Translations under genes and position numbers: made by a program | Notes under the pieces: model-generated | Told to the model about the DNA's origin: nothing | The model's database searches: none | What the model saw: the letters and a program-made list of their open reading frames with translations, nothing else | From: Ancistrus triradiatus | Lineage: Eukaryota > Chordata > Actinopteri > Siluriformes > Loricariidae | DNA: 64,000 nt | Assembly (NCBI GenBank): GCA_025084515.1 | Contig: JAJAGP010000182.1 | Span: 310,001-374,000, forward strand | Direction: 5' to 3' | In this document: in pieces, positions 14,548 through 26,679 of the stretch | Numbering within the stretch: position 1 is the first letter of the stretch | Layout: every line of letters begins with the position of its first letter

Positions 14548-15043
14548 ATATAGGACACATATCTGACTGAGAGTGCTACTAACCAATCAAAAAGCTGCTC
14601 ATTAGAGTGGCTCCTGTCTACATGCCACTTTTGATGGAATTTTGACGGGTTCGGTAATGTGAGTCTACAAACAAAAGGACAACATATCTGACCAATCAGA
14701 TTTAGGATTTTCACTACGGAGTCTGGCCCATAGCGATCTAACCCCTTCTCGGCATACTGACGAAGGTGCTACGTACTTGTAATTCATGAATAAATGGCTA
14801 TGTGCGTCCTAATTTGGCTAGATAACGTCAAATGATTCAGCAAGGTCAGCCAAGGCCAGCATAGGCTTCATTGGTATTTCGATATTTGCACAGATCATGG
14901 GCATCTGGGCAAGGACGTCAAAGTAATTCTACTTATAGGAAATCGAAATCAAAGAGAAGTCACTGTCAACGTCAACATAGTTTTATTGTTTCTTTATCAG
15001 ACTTGTTAAAAAGTTCAACAGAGAAACAGAATTCAGTGAATTT

Positions 15044-15526
15044 TAGTGATGCACGATATATTGTCGGCCGATATGTTATTTGCCCATATATGGGCTTGTT
15101 TCAGATATCGGCATCGGCCTGATATTAGAATTTTACCAGTTATTATAACCGATATTTATAATATATTTACATATGAATATGAATTCATTAAGCAAAAATC
15201 TGATGATGCTGACTGTATAGTTATGCATGCAGTTCTATTCTTTCTTGGAGCTTCTCAGTCATAAGCTTTCTTACACACTTCATTGTTGTTGTTGCTGCCT
15301 GTACCAGTTCAAGACTAAAAATAAAGTTTCCTACCTTTTTCCAAGGAGTGTTAAAAAATGAAATGGAATTAAACCATTTTTCCTGATTTAACTGTTTTGT
15401 TTATTATTATTATTTTTTTTTTTTTATGCAGAAAGGTTAAAATATCGTTTTTTAACATCGGTATCGGCCACCATAATGTGCTAAAAATCGATTATATTGA
15501 AGAAATTCAATATCGCTGCATCCCTA
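15044..15526 (-). mobile_element. hAT-type non-autonomous element, copy 2
   Basis: Starts TAGTGATGCACGATATAT, ends GATATCGCTGCATCCCTA-like, with a perfect 8-bp duplication GTGAATTT (15036-15043, 15527-15534). It is the inverse of the copy at 4962-5433. Confidence 0.88.
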
Positions 15527-15554
15527 GTGAATTTGCCTAGGTCATTATTAGATT

Positions 15555-15830
15555 CGTTGTTTTAGCAATGGTATAATGACCATATTTAATTATTTCTCAG
15601 TCTGTTTATTAGAATACAACCAGAAAATGCAGGAAACATGTACACAAAATAAAAAAACACTCAATTTAAAGACCAAAATGGCTTTTACAGGCAAAAGCTA
15701 CTATTTAGTGTGACCTCCCTGAACAAAGTGGTTTCTTGGCTGCTACAATTCCAAAAAGGCCACCTCTGATCAAGCTTCTTCAGACTGTAGAAGGGTCAAC
15801 ATGGGATGTCAGTGAAGCTGTATACAGTTT
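15555..15830. mobile_element. Tc1-type relic (GCAAAAGTCTTAGGC family), internal fragment
   Basis: ATGGTATAATGACCATATTT, TTATTAGAATACAACCAGA and GATCAAGCTTCTTCAGACTG match 56158-56630 and 34772-35038. Both termini are lost. Confidence 0.65.
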
Positions 15831-18800
15831 TTAAACTGACAAAAAAAGAGGACTGATATTGGATCGTACTTGATATAAGTTAATACCTTTAGTTCAGCTA
15901 CTGGAATCGGTATCCGTTGACAAACAGTGGGACTGGTATTTTCCTAACTGTAGACTCAAGAGTATAAGGTGAAGCCCAATGGACATGTTTTTTTCAGGCA
16001 GTGAGAGATTATTTCACAATTTACGAACCTATTACAAACTAGCTAATGGTTTTGCCAGAAATCCTGCAGTGCCTTCTTTTAGGTCCTTGTTTTAGGGTTA
16101 TGGTTAGGGTTGGGCTAGCTTTTAAAGCCTCTCAGCTTTCTATCTCAGCAGGTCTACATCTCAACAAGTGCACACTTGGAGGTGGGACAGGAGTGGTGAT
16201 GGAGCAGACTGGAACAGGATCTTTGTATACACCCATACCTTGTCATGAAGCATGTAACACTTATAAAGTTTCCAAGTGACATCAAAACTTCAGGGTATAA
16301 TGCTGAGCCATTTATAGGCTTAAACTCACTTAGTGACATTAATAATGATTTAACTGAACAACGCTCAAACACACAACTACAGAGCGAGAGAGAATGTGTT
16401 GTTTGTTTTGCTATGTTAATAACCTGATGACTCAACAAAGACACAGCCACCTACAACACTTTGTGTAGGTCTATACGTAGTACCTCTAATAACCGAGTTC
16501 GTCATGGCTAAATTGCTAACTGCACCAGAGTGAGAGACTTTTCTATCTCAAATCTGGCATCCACTGCATCATGCCACAACAGAAAACAAAACAGGAAGCT
16601 GTCTTACAATCAACAAATAAGGTTTCCATTCAGTCTCCAGTCGAATGTTTGTCACTTCCTAACCCTGGACCATATTCAGAGGTTTTTAGACGATATCCGT
16701 CAGGAAGGAGACTGCATGGAGAATAAGTGGCTCACCACGTAGACCCTTAGCTAAACGTTGACCTCTGGAGTGGCAGGGTTGACAACTCTCTCAGAGAAGC
16801 CAAACAACTGCCTGAAAGTCCTTCGATACGTACTCAATTCATCTCCCTAAACCGCAGTTGTTTAAGGCAGACCTCAACGGCCAGAAAGGCAATGCATTAC
16901 AGATGCAAGCTGCGGCTTAGGTCAGCTAAATACAGTACACAAGGCGTCAGACATTGAAAGGGAACATGTAATCTATCTCTGGTTGCATGTCTGAATGACG
17001 TTGGTTGGTTTAGACATGTCTACCATACACTACTGGACTTATCCACGGTTGAATTACTTCACTTTTGGAGTAGAACCCTCGTCATGGATGAAGACATGAT
17101 GTAAAGTCCACTTTGGGAAATCTGTTTCTTTCAGAAGCTCATGCAGCTGGGAACGTCTGCCAAATGCTGAAAACTAATGAGCACCAGTACTCAACTGAGC
17201 CAACTCAGCAAAAAATATCTTTCAGCAATTCCAAACACACCCATTAAATCTCAGCGAAAAACAAAGTCATCTGGCTCGACGATCCACCAACGGTGTTTCA
17301 TTAAATCAAAACAAACTTCATAAGGTCAAACTCAGTCATTTCGCAAAGGCTGTGGAAATTAAAATGATTCACCGGAACCGAGGTTGAAACATAATAACCA
17401 CTCTGCCCAGCAACATGTCGCGATTATCGCAATTATCGCGTCAAAACTCCAACGGTGCACAATAATCTATACATCAGGCAATGCATGAATACCTTGATGA
17501 CATCTATTTTCCTCCATCTACGTTCACTGCGATGCCATTTCTATCGCCAAAGGCTTGTTTCTCTCCTTGTCTGCTTATCTTCTAGCAAGCACTGTCAAGC
17601 TTGATTTTCATTCTGAAGAGAGACAGGAATTCCAACCACATCATGGAAAAAAAAAGGCTCAAGTCAAAAACAAGATTGCCCTCCTTCTCTGGGTCTGACT
17701 GCCAAAAGGTGCTCTTGCTCTGATACTCCGTTTAGAGAGGCTGCCAAAAAAATGAGATTTGTCCTTGGATATCACCCACTTTTCCTTTGTCTCCTGTCAG
17801 GACTTGGCGATCCTCCAGCGAAACTCGTTCTGGCCAGGAACACAGCGAGATCTATCTGCATACATAAACATCACTTTGGATTTGCGCTTCAGTCAGACAA
17901 TACCGCGTTTCTTCAGTCTAAATCCAATATGCTGTATGAGGAAGAAGGATCCTATTTAGCTTTGTTGACTGTCACTGTCTCACAATGTTTTTAAATCTCC
18001 AGGATATCCTGAGACACTCAGCATAGCACCTGTCACATCCAGACTGAAGTCAGAAATATTAGCCACCTATTGCTGTTTATTATCAGACCAGACAACACAT
18101 CTCATTGCCAAACACAACGATTACAGAAATCGAGGCCGGTCGTCGCAGTCGCTAATGGCCTCCTCATGTCCCGGTGCTGCTAAACATCATGTTGCCTCAA
18201 AAAGTCTGGTTGTCATGGCAACAAGAATTATACCAAACAATGTTTGCATGCATGCCTCGGTCCTGCCTCAGGCTAATACATAGCATTAGTCTCCAAGCCA
18301 CCACAGTTTATGAAACTTCGGTTGGTCTAACTGAATTAATCTTAGCAATTATCTATGGCAATCAGAGGTGTTTTTGATATACGCTGCCATTCATGGAGCA
18401 CAAGGGGTATGAAATATTGACTTGGGTGGGGCGTTGGTCGTCAGGTGACTCCTGCAGAGACTGATACAACTGGACTTCCATCTAAGGAAGCAAGAAAACA
18501 TTAAGAGATATTTCCTAAATTGGTTTGAATGATCTAATTTAAATCTGTTTTGAATGGTTGCATTTACACTAGGGATAATCCCGATCTGGATCAAATCCTC
18601 ATACTCATTAAATCAGTTACACTTTCTGTATGCTGTCCACTGTACCCACAACTAGCTGTCTTTATACAACACTGCAATAATATGTGTAATAATAACAGTG
18701 TAACAGTGTTAGTAGAAACACGGAATATGGGATTACCAACTATGACCTCCTTCCAAACATTACGTACCCAACAAACATCTACTAAACACCTCTATGGTCT

Positions 18801-20074
18801 CTATACAACAGAGTTTAGTGATTTGTACAGAAATACATTCCGCTACTTTATCATATATTGACAATGCAAACTGAGGTTGACGCTGAAGGCACATGTCTAA
18901 TGCAAATGCATGCTAGATTTCTAGCATTTAATTAGCTGGCTACCTAACTTAGGTAAAATTTGGCCAGAGTGCGACTCAACGAACTGTGAGTCCTCGCCTG
19001 GTCAACACCCTGGAAGCTGGGACAAAACCTGGTGGAAACACAAACGCCACCTCACCCATAGTCACCAAAGTTCATAACCCACCCCTGGGGATGCAAGGTT
19101 TACATTGTGTTGAGTGGGTGGTGAGTATTGCCGGTGAGTTCCGTCCCAGCTTCCAGGACATTGGCCTGTCAAGGGCCGAGTTTTGTACATGTCCAAAGTT
19201 TCGCCGTGGGCCAGGGCTGTTTCTCGGAGGCTTCTACGGCCCAGGGTTCCTCAGGCAATGGGCGGCTGGGTCTGTGGTGCACAAACAAACCTGGGGTGCC
19301 CCCAAGCAACACTGAGCTAGTTTCATAGCAATCAACCAGATGAGTGGCAAACACAGTCTTCTGGGTCATGGCATATTTTAAAAGGTGTGGTTGAGGATTA
19401 AAAACGGTTGATCATGGGAATCAAGGATCAAGGACCTGACTTTATTACTGAATGTTGGATTATGTCCAGGTTAATGAAACAAATACGTTTTTGTCATCTG
19501 TGTTTCTGTGTGCTTTAACAAACTGTAAGAACCGAACAAGTGTCTGTGAGCAGGACAACAGTAGGAAGGTTGAGTACAGTCGCTCTTTGTTTATCAGCAG
19601 TTCACCAGATTATTAGCTGAGCTAATATTTGTGGTGACCAACATTTTTCTGGTGCTGTGGTGTATGCTAACACGTTTGGCTACTATTAATTATGTTAACA
19701 TTTGACTACTATTAATTACATCTCTTCATTGGATGCCAATGTAAACAAAGTCTAGTCAACTGTGCCAAGTTTGTGCTAGTTCACAGTTTAAAAAACTGTT
19801 TATATGTAACTTCGCTGACGATAAGAGACTAAGACTTTGGGTGTTACGGTATGTTGACAGTTACTGCTACAACAGTCCAGCGAACCTTTGACACTATGCA
19901 GATCAAGAGCACTTTAGTTGTCATTTATGTCTAACTGTGACAAATGCAAGACAGTTTCTTAGCAGCTAATAAGCCAGCTAGCTATATTACTGTTAGCAGG
20001 AGAACATAAGTGTGTTCCAAATGTTCCTCAACACTTTTAGAGAACTCGTGGAAATGATTTTATGTACAATGTCA
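15831..20074. other. long presumed intron, no gene recognised
   Basis: Sparse in recognisable repeats compared with the rest of the window. A GC-richer block at about 18986-19330 has open frames on both strands but no family signature. A single short TTAGGGTTATGGTTAGGGTT run occurs near 16094. Confidence 0.5.
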
Positions 20075-20270
20075 AACAGATGCCTTTTGGAAAGCCCATT
20101 TCCAGAGCGATGTACAACTGATACAATCGTACACAGTACAATCCACCCAAGCAGTTGAAGGTTAACAGCCATGCTCTAGGGCCCCATAGTGGTACTTGGC
20201 AGTGCTGGGACATGAACCCTGCACCTTCTGGTTAATGGTCCAGTGTTTTAACTACTCCACCACTGCACTC
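20075..20270 (-). repeat. tRNA-derived SINE, old diverged copy
   Basis: Reduced matches: CAGATGCC, CCAGAGCGATGTACAACTGA, GACATGAACCCTGCACCTTC, GGTCCAGTG. Same order as the younger minus-strand copies. Confidence 0.6.
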
Positions 20271-20274
20271 CAGT

Positions 20275-21480
20275 GTACTCTTCAAGTGGTGGTTCTACCT
20301 ACAACTATAAGCCATCCAATGGACCCTTAAGGAACTCTAAGACTGTAATGAAGTCTGGTTTACATATTGCATTCATCGATTGTACATGTCTGGATATTCT
20401 GTTAATGCAATTATTTTCGATAGCCACTTGAGGTGCAGATAGCCCCTCAGAGAACCTTTCTGTCTACCAAAGGATTCAATAAATAAAAATGGTTCGGTTC
20501 TATCTACAAAGTTCCATATAGACAGATCCCTTCATCCATTCAAAAACCACTTAATGTCTGAGGAATCATTTATATATTTCAGTTTAGTCTTCAAGTAGAA
20601 ATGGTTTTGTCTACCAACTGGAAACCGTCCAATGAACTCTTGTGGAATCCTTGAGGAATCGACTGCCTTAATGCATTATCTCTACATTTCAAACAAGAAG
20701 ACTCTTCACTCCTTCTGCAAAATCTTCAGAGGATCAACTGAGGAATCCTAAGAGTGTCATGAAACCAAATCTACTGATTGCATTCTTCAGTTGAACTTAT
20801 CTGGATATTTTGATAAAGGAATTTCTGTAGAAAACCACTTGTGTAAAGATTCCACTAGTGAATCTCTCCATCTTTCAGAAGTCTCTTCATGTAGTTCTAC
20901 CTGCAAATGTACACTCTCCAAGGAACCTCTCTGATGAATCCTCAGAGTGCAATGAAACCTGATCTACAGATCGCATTCTTTGGTTGAACTAGTAGGTAGA
21001 ATGATAAGAGTTGAGTCTTTCTGGGGAAATACGCTCCTGAAGAGTTTCTTTTCCTGAAGGTTTGGAGTTGTAGATGGAACCATTTTTCACTGAGGAGTCT
21101 TCTTGTTTGCAATGTAGAGAAACTTTGTTGGGGGACCTACAGGACATTTCAATCAAAGAATGTCTCCTTTCAAGATGAGTTTTCATTACACTCTCAGGGC
21201 CAGTGGTTCCTCTATGGTTCCCTGTGTGCTCTGTGGAAGGCTTGCACTTGTAGGTAGAACCACCTCTGAAGAAATCTCTGGAAGTTAAAACAAAAAGTCT
21301 CTTCACCCCTTTTGAAGCATCTTCAGGTGGAAACCATCCAAAGTGCAGTGAAGGAACCGCTTTTTCAGAGAATGTATCGAAACCTGATCTAAAGATTCGA
21401 CGTTCTTTGGTTAAACTTCTCTGGAAATTCCCTCAATGCAATGTCTCTACATTTCAAATAAAACAAACATGACCACAGCC
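20275..21480. repeat. degenerate long-period repeat region
   Basis: Recurrent modules: TCTTCAAGTGG/TCTCTTCA starts, then (A/C)TCCTNAGAGTG..ATGAAACC, GATCTA.AGAT.GCATTC, TTTGGTTGAACT, TCTGGATATT. They recur at about 20280, 20590, 20700, 20880 and 21295. The part at 20990-21275 is partly inverted (TTGTAGGTAGAACCACCTCT mirrors 20290-20308). No reading frame spans it. Confidence 0.6.
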
Positions 21481-21837
21481 GGTGGAGGAAGTGGAAACAA
21501 GCCCACACGGAGGCTTCCCGTGGAAATCACGCTCGGGTATCGTATTTGCGCGCCTACTCTTAGTGACAGTAAATTACGAAGAGATCATGTCTGGACAGCC
21601 CATGAACTCGCCATGCTGCAGATCCTGGATGAACCAATACGAAAGACGGCTCTCCCCTCCAAAGTGTTTATCGTCATCTATAGCCTACTGATGATTGCTG
21701 TATGACAGAGCATCCAGATTAGAACAGATCCCTGCTCGCGCATGGTGATCAGTCCAAGGATTTTTCTAGTTCAGAAGCGAAATCAGTACGATCAGCTCTG
21801 CAGATGCACCGCATTGCATTTTAATAAGAGAACTTAC

Positions 21838-22530
21838 CCATTTCCGAAGCTCACGTGGTTTGAATCAAATCCATCCAGTGACATTAATGTGATCGCACCC
21901 AAGTTTGATCCCTCAAAAAGAGTAAAATGGCGTCAACCTTTAAAAAAGCGGTCAATGATCGATCGACTGCCGATGACCGATTTGCGAACGTGCGTGCACC
22001 GCGAATATTCAGCTGAACCACCCAGAAACTCCTGCGATCTTGAGATGGACAGTGATCGTAGCTGCAGAAAACCAGCCCAGTCCTCCTTGCTTCGCTTCTC
22101 CTCTCTCTCCAATCACACTCTCGGGGTGGATCGAGCCTTTTCCACTGAGGAGAAAAACCAAGCGCAGTCCTTGTTAGTATCCTGAATATCCAAAGTCCGC
22201 TCGGATTGCGCCAGGCCTGAGCAGCAGGCGTGCAAAAATAGATCCAGCTTTAATGTTCTTGTCTTTCTTGTTTTGGATCTATCGTACTTCGGTACAGCGT
22301 CTCGCTCCTCCGGACTCTGCCTGTGTGCGTGCGTGCGTGCGTCCGTACGTGTGTGTGCGCGCGTGCGTGTGTGCGCGCGCATATGTGTGTGTGTGTGTGT
22401 GTGGAGTCCCGCAGCACTGTTTTTTTCTGATAATGATCTTGCAGAAACACGCTGGGATTGTATCTGAAGTGCGCTGCTCAGCTGCGCCACCTCCTGTCCA
22501 CTACGTGCCTTTATATGTGGGTCATTGGCA
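21838..22530 (-). promoter_or_regulatory. candidate setbp1 5' untranslated exon and promoter region
   Basis: Unique-looking, GC-richer DNA that on the minus strand reads as a purine-rich leader (many GGAGAGAG/GAAGCGAAGC runs) and ends at a near-ideal donor ATGG|GTAAGT (GT at 21836-21837). It contains a CG/TG-rich simple repeat at 22322-22402. Position and strand fit a non-coding first exon of setbp1 about 20 kb upstream of its first coding exon; SETBP1 genes have an untranslated first exon. The transcription start cannot be placed. This is inference, and it could be an unrelated unique region. Confidence 0.35.
22322..22402. repeat. CG/TG-rich microsatellite
   Basis: GTGCGTGCGTGC grading into GCGCGC and (TG)n, within the candidate setbp1 5' region; the alternating purine/pyrimidine run could form Z-DNA. 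Confidence 0.9.
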
Positions 22531-22737
22531 AAAAGACTAATCATTGCGGCACCGTTCAGGTGTCAGATGGCGCAACCAGCCTTTCGACTGTATGTATAAC
22601 ATATGGTTGGATAAATTACACTGGGGAACAAAGTCCTAACGTCTTTCTTCCGCCACAAACGAAGTAGTAGGACCTTATAATATTTATCACCATAAACCGT
22701 GTTTAGAGTGTTTTGTCAGGCATAATTTAGATCTACA

Positions 22738-22928
22738 CCTGCTAAAAACATCTAAAACCAGCTTACTATGGGTTGCTGGTTTAAGTTGGCTGGTTGGCCA
22801 TCTGGTCTCACAGCCTGACGAGCTGATGTGTGTCCAGAAACCCATCTAAAACCAGCCACCAAGACCAGGCCAACCAACCTGACCAGCTGAGGCTGGTCAC
22901 CAGCTAACCCAGCTTGTCATTTCAGCAG
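22738..22928. mobile_element. small CCAGCT-rich palindromic MITE
   Basis: Begins CTGCTAAAAACATCTAAAAC and ends in the inverse theme (ACCAGCTAACCCAGC), with internal AAAACCAGC / GCTGGTT inversions. Resembles a common fish palindromic MITE type; non-coding. Confidence 0.6.
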
Positions 22929-23287
22929 AGACTAACAGAGGAACTGAGTTGTTACTTTATTCACATTACTGTACACTTCAAATATCGTATTGTTTTACGA
23001 AAAAAAAGACAGGACAATGAAGAATATTGTAGAACCTTTCTAAGAGGTCACACAGCACAACAGCTATCCCTTTGGACAACTGGATGTACCCAGTGCCAGA
23101 CTAGGCTGAATGCTAGGCTAACAGAAGGGGAGGCTACACTAAATGAAATAATGTGGTACATAAAGTAACTAAAACCAATAAACTTAACCATTTCACTCCA
23201 ATATTGTAATCACTTATGTATAGATCCCAACAGCTCCTTCTTGGTGGGTTATGTTTTTGTCAGAGAGAGTATATATATTCCCACTAA

Positions 23288-23444
23288 GGGCTGCTTAGCA
23301 AAGCTGGGATTTGAACTCACAACTGTAAATTTAGCACTCAAGAACCCTGACCACTTAGCCGCCATATGCCATGTGGAGCAGCATTTAATGGGCGCCCTTA
23401 TCCAGAGTGACTTATAGCTGAGCTGATGTGGATTAAGAGCCTTG

Positions 23445-23446
<2 letters not shown>
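23288..23446 (-). repeat. rearranged SINE fragments
   Basis: GCAAAGCTGGGATTTGAACT and later GCATTTAATGGGCGCCCTTA with TCCAGAGTGACTTATAG are SINE segments in an order different from intact copies. Confidence 0.5.
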
Positions 23447-23511
<65 letters not shown>

Positions 23512-23550
23512 CTGTGTGTCTGTGTGTTTGTGTGTGTGTGTCTGTGTCTG
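23447..23550. repeat. (TA)n then (TG)n microsatellite
   Basis: About 24 TA units to 23495, followed by an imperfect TG tract to about 23550. Confidence 0.97.
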
Positions 23551-23628
23551 TAACATATATGTAACAGTAGCCAATATATGTAACAGTAGCTCTTTTTTAA
23601 AATTCAATGCATATATATCTATATGTGT

Positions 23629-23644
23629 ACACACACACACACAC

Positions 23645-23692
<48 letters not shown>
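23629..23692. repeat. (AC)n-(TG)n microsatellite
   Basis: (AC) repeat to 23646 followed by an unbroken (TG) run to 23692, which ends at the TA target of the next Tc1 element. The two halves are self-complementary. Confidence 0.95.
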
Positions 23693-23694
<2 letters not shown>

Positions 23695-23695
<1 letters not shown>

Positions 23696-25047
23696 AGTGG
23701 GGCAAAAAAGTATTTAGTCAGCCGCTGATTGTGCAAGTTCTCCTACTTAGAAAGATGAGAGAGGTCTGTAATTTTCATCATAGCTACACTTCAACTATGA
23801 GAGACACAATGAGAAAAAAATGCAGGAAATCACATTGTAGGATTTTTGAAGAATTTAATTGTAAATTATGGTGGAAAATAAGTATTTGGTCAATAAATTT
23901 ATTTCAACTCAATACTTTGTAAAATAACCTTTGTTGGCAATGACAGAGGTCAAACATTTCCTGTAAGTCTTCACCAGGTTTGCACCCACTGTAGCTGGTA
24001 TTTTGGCCCATTCCTCCATGCAGATCTCCTCTAGAGCAGTGATGTTTTGGGGCTGTCGCTGGGCAACACGGACTTTCAACTCCTTCCACACATTTTCTAT
24101 GGGTTTGAGGTCTAGAGACTGGCTAGGCGACTCCAGGACCTAGAAATGCTATTTACGGAGCCACTTCTTCGTTGCCCAAGTGGTGTGTTTGGGATCATTG
24201 TCATGCTGGAAGACCCAGCCACAATCCATCTTCAATGATCTTGTTGAAGGTTTGTTAGACACATATGCCTTTGTAACTACGAAAGCCCCACATTTTTTGC
24301 ACCCATATAATTATTTTCTTCTTATATATTTGCATTTCTACTTGTGGTGATGTCAATCATTCATACTAAGTGTCCCTCTCGGCGTAGTGTGTTACTGATG
24401 GTAGCCTTTGTTACTTTGGTCCCAGCTCTCTGCAGGTCATTCATCAGGTCCCTCCGTGTAGTTCTGGGATTTTTGCTCACCGTTCTCATGATCATTTTGA
24501 CCCCACGGGATGAGATCTTGCGTGGGGCCCCAGATCGAGAGAGATTATCAGTGGTCTTGTATGTCTTACAATTGCTCCCACAGTTGATTTATTCACACCA
24601 ACCTGCTTGCCTATTGTAGATTCACTCTTCCCAGCCTGGTGCAGGTCTACAATTTTCTTCCTGGTGTCCTTCAACAGCTCTTTGGTCTTGGGTTTGGAGT
24701 CTGACTTTTTGAGGCTGTGGACAGGTGTCTTTTATACAGATAACAAGGTCAAACAGGTGCTATTTATACAGGTAACGAGCGGAGGACAAAAGAGCTTCCT
24801 AAAGAAGTTACAAGTCTGTGAGAGCCAAAAATCTTGCTTGTTTGTGGGTGACCAAATACTTAATTTCCACCATGATTTAAGATTAAATACTTAAAAATCC
24901 TACAATGTGATTTCCTGGATTTTTTTTTCTCATTTTGTCTCTCATAGTTGAAGTGTACCAATGATGAACATTACACACGTCTCTCATCTTTCTAAGTAGG
25001 AGAATTTACACTATCAGTGGCTGACTAAATACTTTTTTAGCGCACTG
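23695..25047 (-). mobile_element. Tc1 family B copy, both ends present, core deleted
   Basis: CAGTGGGGCAAAAAAGTATT at the left and an inverse right end (ACTTTTTTAGCGCACTG), both flanked by TA. About 24240-24360 is unrelated sequence that replaces the middle of the transposase, including the catalytic core. The N-terminal helix-turn-helix remnant lies at 24492-24674. Confidence 0.9.
24492..24674 (-). pseudogene. Tc1 transposase N-terminal fragment (family B)
   Basis: Minus-strand reading has KDTRKKIVDLHQAGKSESTI and [15 protein letters not shown], the first DNA-binding HTH of Tc1 transposases, before running out of frame. Confidence 0.8.
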
Positions 25048-25984
25048 TATGCATAGAATTAAAAAAAGAGTTATAAAGCTATGATATAATATTCCATAAC
25101 AACTCTTCTTTTGGCTACTTATTAATTAAAATGTCACATAGTAGCTATAACAGAACATATCAGCTCCTTGTACATATATACACAAAACTGCTGTTACCCA
25201 GCAATCTGTTTTAAACAACTCCAACTACAAGATAATAATTCGTAACAATAACGTACTATTCATTGTAACTTGGCTCTTTGTCAGAAACTGCTATTATTGT
25301 TCTATTTAAAATGTCACAAGAACAATATAAGCTTTTATTTGATTCATAAAGCATGTGTGTGGGAAGTGATAATGAGACAATCCTGCTCCTCTTTTATTAC
25401 AAGCTTTTGCTTTGTCATTTACTCCTTTCGTAAGCATGCTATAGTGCATTGCATTTTATGGCTCCTTTCCCTGTTATTTCCATCACTGGCACGATGCCAT
25501 TATTGCAGCGCTGGTCAAGGTGCCAAAGATCTTTGCGACGATAACAGACAGGGCTAAAGCTGGAGGAAGGCCTTCAGAGCTGATTAAACACCACACCTTG
25601 TTCACAGTCATGAAAGATTGTTTTTCAGGGAATGTGCAAACACCAGCGTTCTTGAGCCATGATCTACAGAGCAATGGAATCCAAGCGTACAGTGATCTTA
25701 TACAACAGTACATGTAGGTGAACTGAAAGGAAATACTTTATTTTGATAAGTTCTGAAGTAGTATGAAGAACAAGGGATTCGATTACTTGCTTTGTTAAGC
25801 TGATAGAGGATAAGATGAAATAAGATACGACTATTTACATAATATATAGATAATGTACAGATAATATAAAATATCTGTACAAAATATGCTCATATAAAAA
25901 CACAGATACCATGTTTTGCAGTTGTTTAATCTAGGATAGTGCGGTATTGTGAAGTGTAAGGGCAGTGCAATTTCATTTACCACC
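25048..25984. other. no gene recognised
   Basis: AT-rich intergenic sequence; nothing identifiable. Confidence 0.45.
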
Positions 25985-26201
25985 AGGTTTGGGTATCGTT
26001 AGCATTTTATTTCCAATTCTGCTTATCGATTCCGGGTCTTAAGCATTACAATTTTCGATTCCAAAATGGTGAAAAAATGTGCTATATATTTAGGCATAAA
26101 GAATATCTTTATTTTTTTTATTTTTTTTCTTTCCTTTTAAACCTATTACAAGTAAAAAGCTTAACGAGGCTTAATGTATGAAAGCAGTGACTTAGGAACT
26201 T
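25985..26201 (+). repeat. unclassified repeat, left part (interrupted by LTR element)
   Basis: Matches 7714-7935 in order. Its continuation is found at 31614-31710, on the far side of the LTR retrotransposon. Confidence 0.7.
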
Positions 26202-26679
26202 TGTCACGCTCGCTGGCCACCACGCCAGCGTCACCTGCGCACGTCACATCACACGCACCTGTTCCTCATTTCTTCATCACACCCGCACTCTATTTAACCC
26301 GCACTCACTTCACCGTCACTGCGGATTATTGATGTTATGCCACCAACGCGTTCCCTACCAGTGTCGTGCCTCTACACACCGTCCCTCGTCTCGCGTTTCC
26401 TACGCACTCAGTCCGTCCGTCCGTCCGTCCGTCCGTCCGTCCGTCCGTACCGTCCGTCCGTCCGTCCGTCCGTATTCCTCACATTCCCAGGTTTTGTCAC
26501 GTTTTTGGTTTCATGCCCGTTTTCGGCTCAGGCCTCGTTTCTGTTATCCCACCCGTTTTTTCATTCCCCGCCTGTTTCAGTTCGCTGTGTTTTGTTTTCT
26601 GTTTGATTAATAAATCTCCCCATTTAACTTTTGGAAACCTGCGTTCGTCTCCTGTTCCCCTCCGGCTCACGCCGTTACA
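26202..26679 (+). repeat. left LTR (478 bp)
   Basis: TG...CA ends, TATTTAA at 26291-26297 as a TATA-like box and AATAAA at 26609-26614 as polyadenylation signal. It contains a (GTCC)n run at 26411-26473 that the right LTR lacks. Confidence 0.92.
26411..26473. repeat. (GTCC)n microsatellite inside the left LTR
   Basis: About 15 GTCC units with one interruption (GTACC). The right LTR has only GTCCCTCGTCTCGT at this place. Confidence 0.95.

Noticed and set aside
16090..16112. Telomere-like TTAGGG run
   Set aside because: Only two to three imperfect units; far too short for an interstitial telomeric array.
18986..19370. GC-rich open frames on both strands that might be an exon
   Set aside because: No convincing splice sites or recognised motif; could be an old repeat.
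21436..22185. Protein-coding gene on the plus strand near 21.5-22.2 kb
   Set aside because: No family signature. The minus-strand leader plus donor is the better explanation of this unique block.
22253..22544. Open frames rich in Cys/Val or His/Thr
   Set aside because: Translations of the TG/AC microsatellite and its flanks; similarly at 23426-23736 and 60454-60673.
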